From NCBI GenBank assembly GCA_050633465.1, contig JBOEGO010000004.1:62001-126000 (forward strand): a stretch of DNA of 64,000 bases, written 5' to 3'. Below are positions 60,197 through 64,000 of this stretch, one piece after another. Source of the DNA: UBA3069 sp050633465. GTDB lineage: Bacteria; Pseudomonadota; Alphaproteobacteria; Rhodobacterales; Rhodobacteraceae. Position 1 is the first letter of the stretch. Every line of letters starts with the position of its first letter. The translations under genes were made by a program, and so were the position numbers. Below the pieces are notes generated by a model that had not been told where the DNA came from, ran no database searches, and saw nothing but the letters and a program-made list of their open reading frames with translations.

Positions 60197-60260
60197 TGCC
60201 TGCCATCGCCCGCCCTGAAAAAAGAACCGTTGAATACATAGCCAATTCGGAGCGAATCCC

Positions 60261-61697
60261 TTGTCCGAGACACAGCCAGATGCACCAGAATCCCTATATG
60301 CCGCGCGGGAACCGATTTTTCCCAAGCGGGTAAAGGGGAAATTCAGAAGCCTGAAGTGGCTGATCATGATCATCACTCTTGGCGTTTATTATGTCACGCC
60401 ATGGATCCGTTGGGATCGTGGCCCGTCCCTGCCGGATCAGGCGGTGCTGGTTGATTTGGGCAGCAGGCGGTTCTTTTTCTTCTGGATCGAAATCTGGCCG
60501 CACGAGTTTTATTTCATTGCCGGTCTGCTGGTCATGGCGGGGCTGGGGTTGTTTTTGTTCACCTCGGCGCTTGGCCGGGTGTGGTGTGGGTATACCTGCC
60601 CGCAAACGGTGTGGACCGACCTGTTCATTCTGGTGGAACGCTGGATCGAGGGTGACCGGAATGCCCGCCTGCGCCTGCATCGCCAGAAAAAATGGGATTT
60701 CCGCAAGGCGCGTTTGCGCATGACCAAATGGGTCAGCTGGTTGTTGATTTCGGTCGCGACCGGCGGGGCCTGGGTGTTCTATTTCACCGATGCGCCGCAG
60801 TTGCTGGTCAATCTGTTCACAGGGCAGGCGCATCCGGTGGCCTATACCACGATTGTGGTGTTGACCCTGACCACATTCATTTTTGGCGGGTTTGCGCGGG
60901 AACAGATTTGTATCTACGCCTGTCCATGGCCGCGGATTCAGGCCGCCATGCTGGACGAGGACAGTCTGGTCGTCGGTTACCGCGAATGGCGCGGCGAGCC
61001 GCGTGGCAAGCACCGCAAGGGGGATGCCGATAGCCAGCAGGGCGATTGCATTGACTGCATGGCCTGTGTGAATGTCTGCCCCGTCGGCATCGACATTCGC
61101 GATGGTCAGCAACTGGAATGTATCACCTGTGCGCTGTGCATTGATGCCTGCGACGATATCATGGCAAAGATCGGCAAGCCCCGTGGTTTGATCGACTATA
61201 TGGCCCTGACGGACGAGGCGCGCGAACGGTCCGGCCTGCCGCCGAAATCTGTGTGGAAACACGTGTTCCGCCCACGCACCATTCTGTATACTGCGCTGTG
61301 GTCGCTGGTTGGTGTCGGGTTGGTTGTTGCATTGTTCATCCGGCCCAATATCGACCTGACAGTGGCCCCCGTGCGCAATCCGACATTTGTCACCATGTCC
61401 GATGGCACCATTCGCAACACATACGAGGTGCGCCTGCGCAACAAACATGGCGAGGACAGGCCGTTCCGCGTTTCCGTGACAGGTGATGCCACGGTGCGCG
61501 TCAGCCTGGAGGGGACGATTTATGACAGCGTGATTGTGCCTGCGGATTCAATGAAATTGCAAAAGGTCTATCTGATGGCACCGCCCGGTTCTGCCCCCGC
61601 CAACAGCGAACGCGTGGATGTGCGAATTTGGGTAGAAGACCTTTCAAATGGTGATCGTGCGTTTAAGGATACGATTTTTAACGGTAGGGCAAACTGA
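60261..61697 (+). CDS. ccoG: Cytochrome c oxidase accessory protein CcoG (RdxB)
   Basis: A 478-residue membrane protein that starts at a TTG codon (GGAG lies seven bases before it; no ATG occurs in frame before residue 36). It has four or five membrane helices and two ferredoxin-type clusters near residues 262-302: CIDCMACVNVCPVGID and CITCALCIDACDD. The C-terminal quarter is a periplasmic immunoglobulin-like domain (VRLRNKHGEDRPFRV). CcoG is described as a cupric reductase that prepares copper for CuB insertion in cbb3 oxidase. An FNR box precedes it. ccoH follows, overlapping its stop codon. Confidence 0.95.
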   Translation: MSETQPDAPESLYAAREPIFPKRVKGKFRSLKWLIMIITLGVYYVTPWIRWDRGPSLPDQAVLVDLGSRRFFFFWIEIWPHEFYFIAGLLVMAGLGLFLFTSALGRVWCGYTCPQTVWTDLFILVERWIEGDRNARLRLHRQKKWDFRKARLRMTKWVSWLLISVATGGAWVFYFTDAPQLLVNLFTGQAHPVAYTTIVVLTLTTFIFGGFAREQICIYACPWPRIQAAMLDEDSLVVGYREWRGEPRGKHRKGDADSQQGDCIDCMACVNVCPVGIDIRDGQQLECITCALCIDACDDIMAKIGKPRGLIDYMALTDEARERSGLPPKSVWKHVFRPRTILYTALWSLVGVGLVVALFIRPNIDLTVAPVRNPTFVTMSDGTIRNTYEVRLRNKHGEDRPFRVSVTGDATVRVSLEGTIYDSVIVPADSMKLQKVYLMAPPGSAPANSERVDVRIWVEDLSNGDRAFKDTIFNGRAN

Positions 61698-62167
61698 TGA
61701 TGGCTGAGAAACAGGAATTCCGTATCAAGGGCTGGCATGTGTTTGCCGGATTTGCGGCGGCCTTTGGGGTGATTATCACCGTGAATGTGGTGATGGCGAC
61801 CAAGGCAATCACCACCTTTCCGGGGTTAGAGGTGCGCAACGGTTACATCGCCAGCCAAAGTTTCGATGACCGCCGCGCCGCCCAAGAGGCATTGGGGTGG
61901 GATGTTCGGGTCGAGGCCGAGGCGGGCATGTTGCGGCTGGCATTTACCGATGCCGAGGGGCGCGCGGTGCAGGTGGGCAATATCGCCGCCACCGTGGGCC
62001 GCCCGACCGAGGCCAAGGATGATTTCACCCCCGAATTCGTGTTCGACGGGTCGCTCTATTCTGCGCCCGTTGATCTGGGTGCGGGCAAATGGATTTTGCG
62101 CCTGACTGCGCAATCGCTGGACGGGGTGCCGTTCGAACAGCGCCTTGATGTGCATGTGATCCGCTAA
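61697..62167 (+). CDS. ccoH: Cytochrome c oxidase assembly protein CcoH (FixH family)
   Basis: A 156-residue protein of the FixH family with one N-terminal membrane helix (VFAGFAAAFGVIITVNVVMA, about residues 15-34) and a periplasmic domain ending in WILRLTAQSLDGVPFEQRLD. The motif PGLEVRNGYIASQSFDDRRA is typical. CcoH is needed for stable assembly of the cbb3 complex. Its start codon overlaps the ccoG stop (TGATG), and a second ATG follows at once. ccoI starts 21 bases after the ccoH stop, so the genes form one operon. Confidence 0.95.
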   Translation: MMAEKQEFRIKGWHVFAGFAAAFGVIITVNVVMATKAITTFPGLEVRNGYIASQSFDDRRAAQEALGWDVRVEAEAGMLRLAFTDAEGRAVQVGNIAATVGRPTEAKDDFTPEFVFDGSLYSAPVDLGAGKWILRLTAQSLDGVPFEQRLDVHVIR

Positions 62168-62188
62168 CCTGTTGTTGGAACCCCATAA

Positions 62189-64000
62189 ATGACCGCCACG
62201 ATGCGCCCGAATATATCCGCCTGTCCGGCCTGTGTTGCGGCCCCCGCCGCAGAGGCCATGGCCGAACGTGCGGCGCAAAAGGATGCGAAGATCGCCCTGT
62301 CCGTGCCCGGCGTGCATTGCGGTGCCTGCATTTCCACGGTGGAACGCGCATTGGAATCGGCGCCGGGGGTGACATCGGCCCGCGTCAACCTGACCCTGAA
62401 ACGCGCCACGGTCGAGGCAGCGCCGGATGTGATGCCCGACGCCCTGATCGCCCTGCTGGCCCGCTCCGGATACGAGGCGCACGAGCTGGACGCGGGCACA
62501 TTAAGCGCCACACAGACCGACAAGGCAGGGCGCGATTTGTTGATGCGTCTGGCCGTGGCGGGGTTTGCATCAATGAACGTGATGCTGTTGTCGGTGTCGG
62601 TCTGGTCGGGCGCGGCGGATGCCACGCGCGACATGTTCCACTGGATTTCGGCGGCCATCACCCTGCCCACAATCGCATTTTCCGGCCAGCCGTTTTTTCG
62701 CAGCGCATGGGGCGCGTTGAAACACCGCCGTTTGAACATGGATGTGCCGATTGTGCTGGCCATCGTGCTGGCGCTTGTAACATCCCTTTGGGAAACATCT
62801 CTGTCGGGACATCACGCCTATTTCGACGCGGCGCTTGCGCTGACGTTTTTCCTGTTGGCGGGGCGCTATCTGGATTACCGCACCCGCGCGATTGCCCGTT
62901 CCGCCGCCGAAGAGCTGGCCGCGCTAGAGGTGCCCCGCGCCTATGTGCTGCGCGACGGGGCAGAGGTGCAACTGCCCGTGTCAGAACTGCGCATCGGTGA
63001 TCTGGTGCAGGTGCGCCCCGGCGGGCGGATGCCGGTGGACGGTGAAATCACGGTTGGCACATCAGAGATTGACCGATCCTTGCTGACGGGGGAAACCCTG
63101 CCGGTGCTGGCGGTGCCGGGGCAGGGCGTGTCGGCGGGCGAGGTCAACCTGATCGGTCCCCTGACCATTCGCGCCACTGCCGTGGGCAAGGAAACATCGC
63201 TGCACCGTATGGCCGATCTGGTCGCCATCGCGGAATCGGGGCGTTCGCGCTATACCTCATTGGCGGATAAGGCGGCGCAGCTATATGCGCCGGGGGTGCA
63301 TATCCTTTCCGCGCTTAGTTTTGTGGGCTGGTTTCTGTATTCATGGGACGTGCGGGTTTCGCTGAATATTGCGGCGGCCGTGTTGATCATCACCTGCCCC
63401 TGCGCATTGGGTCTGGCCGTGCCTGCGGTCACCACCGCCGCATCGGGGCGGCTGTTCAAACGCGGGTTGTTGATCAAACATCCCACCGCACTGGAACGTC
63501 TGGCCGAAGTCGATACCGTGGTGTTCGACAAGACCGGCACCCTGACCGCAGGCACCCCCGAGGTCGTCAGCCTTGACGGGTGGAGCGCGCAGGATATGGC
63601 CCTTGCCCTGGCTCTTGCGCAGGGGTCGGCGCACCCGTTGTCGGTGTCGCTGACGGCGGCATTGCAGGCGCAATCGGTTGCTGCGGCGGATGTGGATGAT
63701 CTGAAAGAAGTCCCGGGATACGGAACCGAGGCCAGATGGCAGGGCAAACGCCTGCGCCTTGGCCGTGCGGCATGGGTTGGGGCAACGGCGGCGGGCGGCA
63801 CGGCAGCATGGCTGGGCGTCGAAGGCGCAGCGCCGAAATGCGTGACCTTTAGCGACCGTTTGCGCGCAGGCGCACCAGAGGCAGTGCAGGCATTGCAGGC
63901 AGCGGGCAAAGAGGTGATCCTGATGTCAGGCGACACCACCGTTGCCGTGCAGGATCTGGCCCAACGTCTGGGCATCAATAACTGGTTGGCCGAGGCATTG
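62189..64000 (+). CDS. ccoI: Copper-translocating P1B-type ATPase CcoI (truncated by window end)
   Basis: 604 codons are present and the frame continues beyond the window; the usual length is about 720-830. The N-terminal extension has a CPAC pair (Cys12, Cys15), then a heavy-metal-associated domain with GVHCGACIS (Cys44, Cys47). Later come the actuator motif LLTGETLPV (about residue 296), the copper channel motif ITCPCALGLAVP (about 400) and the phosphorylation site VFDKTGTLTAGT (about 446). CcoI exports copper to the periplasm for CuB of the cbb3 oxidase. The ATG at 62189 is preceded by TTGGAACCCCATAA. The usual next gene ccoS lies outside the window. Confidence 0.97.
   Translation, partial: MTATMRPNISACPACVAAPAAEAMAERAAQKDAKIALSVPGVHCGACISTVERALESAPGVTSARVNLTLKRATVEAAPDVMPDALIALLARSGYEAHELDAGTLSATQTDKAGRDLLMRLAVAGFASMNVMLLSVSVWSGAADATRDMFHWISAAITLPTIAFSGQPFFRSAWGALKHRRLNMDVPIVLAIVLALVTSLWETSLSGHHAYFDAALALTFFLLAGRYLDYRTRAIARSAAEELAALEVPRAYVLRDGAEVQLPVSELRIGDLVQVRPGGRMPVDGEITVGTSEIDRSLLTGETLPVLAVPGQGVSAGEVNLIGPLTIRATAVGKETSLHRMADLVAIAESGRSRYTSLADKAAQLYAPGVHILSALSFVGWFLYSWDVRVSLNIAAAVLIITCPCALGLAVPAVTTAASGRLFKRGLLIKHPTALERLAEVDTVVFDKTGTLTAGTPEVVSLDGWSAQDMALALALAQGSAHPLSVSLTAALQAQSVAAADVDDLKEVPGYGTEARWQGKRLRLGRAAWVGATAAGGTAAWLGVEGAAPKCVTFSDRLRAGAPEAVQALQAAGKEVILMSGDTTVAVQDLAQRLGINNWLAEAL

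Overview
The window looks like a GC-rich chromosome segment from an alphaproteobacterium of the Rhodobacteraceae (roseobacter/Rhodobacter group). The evidence is a malyl-CoA lyase of the Rhodobacter Mcl1 type, a membrane-anchored cytochrome c-y, a hemN/fnrL pair, a uspA/ccoNOQP/ccoGHI region with FNR boxes, a TrcR/DUF1013 protein, an HvrA-like H-NS protein and a COQ9 protein. Intergenic repeats ending in GAGTATTTT-n-CCAAGAAAAA are scattered through it. The genes are dense and mostly core; I see no CRISPR array, tRNA, rRNA, insertion sequence or prophage. After the small genes and the SRP RNA are placed, no gene-free stretch exceeds about 300 bases.

Layout. 1-9000: partial accA, an AraC/GyrI regulator, a racemase-like protein, a LysE exporter and mcl1, then a likely D-amino-acid module (dgcN, dgcA, an unknown leucine-rich/zinc-ribbon protein, a D-amino-acid transaminase), followed by a DUF1244 protein and an N-formylglutamate amidohydrolase-type enzyme. 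9000-17000: pyk, rpmI-rplT, an OmpA-like protein with a histidine-rich linker, and pheS-pheT separated by an atypical two-helix membrane protein. 17000-29900: a GST, mscL, ald with a divergent Lrp-type regulator, a Hint-domain protein, a GMC oxidoreductase, a flavodoxin-like protein, a DUF900 hydrolase, rpsU, COQ9, a quinone oxidoreductase, an H-NS-like protein and a secreted RNase T2. 29900-45300: trcR, a LuxR-HTH/alpha-beta-hydrolase fusion, recR, ybaB and dnaX (with an opposite-strand gene between ybaB and recR), an RTX protein, a zinc peptidase, a tyrosine phosphatase, rsgA, the 4.5S SRP RNA, a CpdB-like enzyme, nudC, an SRPBCC protein and pheA. 45300-51800: cytochrome c-y and the yejABEF peptide importer. 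51800-64000: the low-oxygen block hemN, fnrL, uspA, ccoNOQP, a LysR insertion, and ccoG, ccoH and a truncated ccoI.

How the genes work together. The last 12 kb encodes assembly and control of the cbb3 oxidase: FnrL senses oxygen, FNR boxes lie before hemN/fnrL, uspA/ccoN and ccoG, HemN supplies haem without oxygen, CcoNOQP is the oxidase, and CcoG/H/I mature it and load copper. Cytochrome c-y is a plausible electron donor. The dgcN-dgcA-dat genes would convert D-amino acids through D-glutamate and N-acetyl-D-glutamate to N-acetyl-L-glutamate. The most interesting loose ends are the composite intergenic repeats, whose middle hairpin changes in sequence but stays palindromic, the gene wedged into pheS-pheT, the LuxR-hydrolase fusion, and the uncharacterised gene inside the D-amino-acid module.
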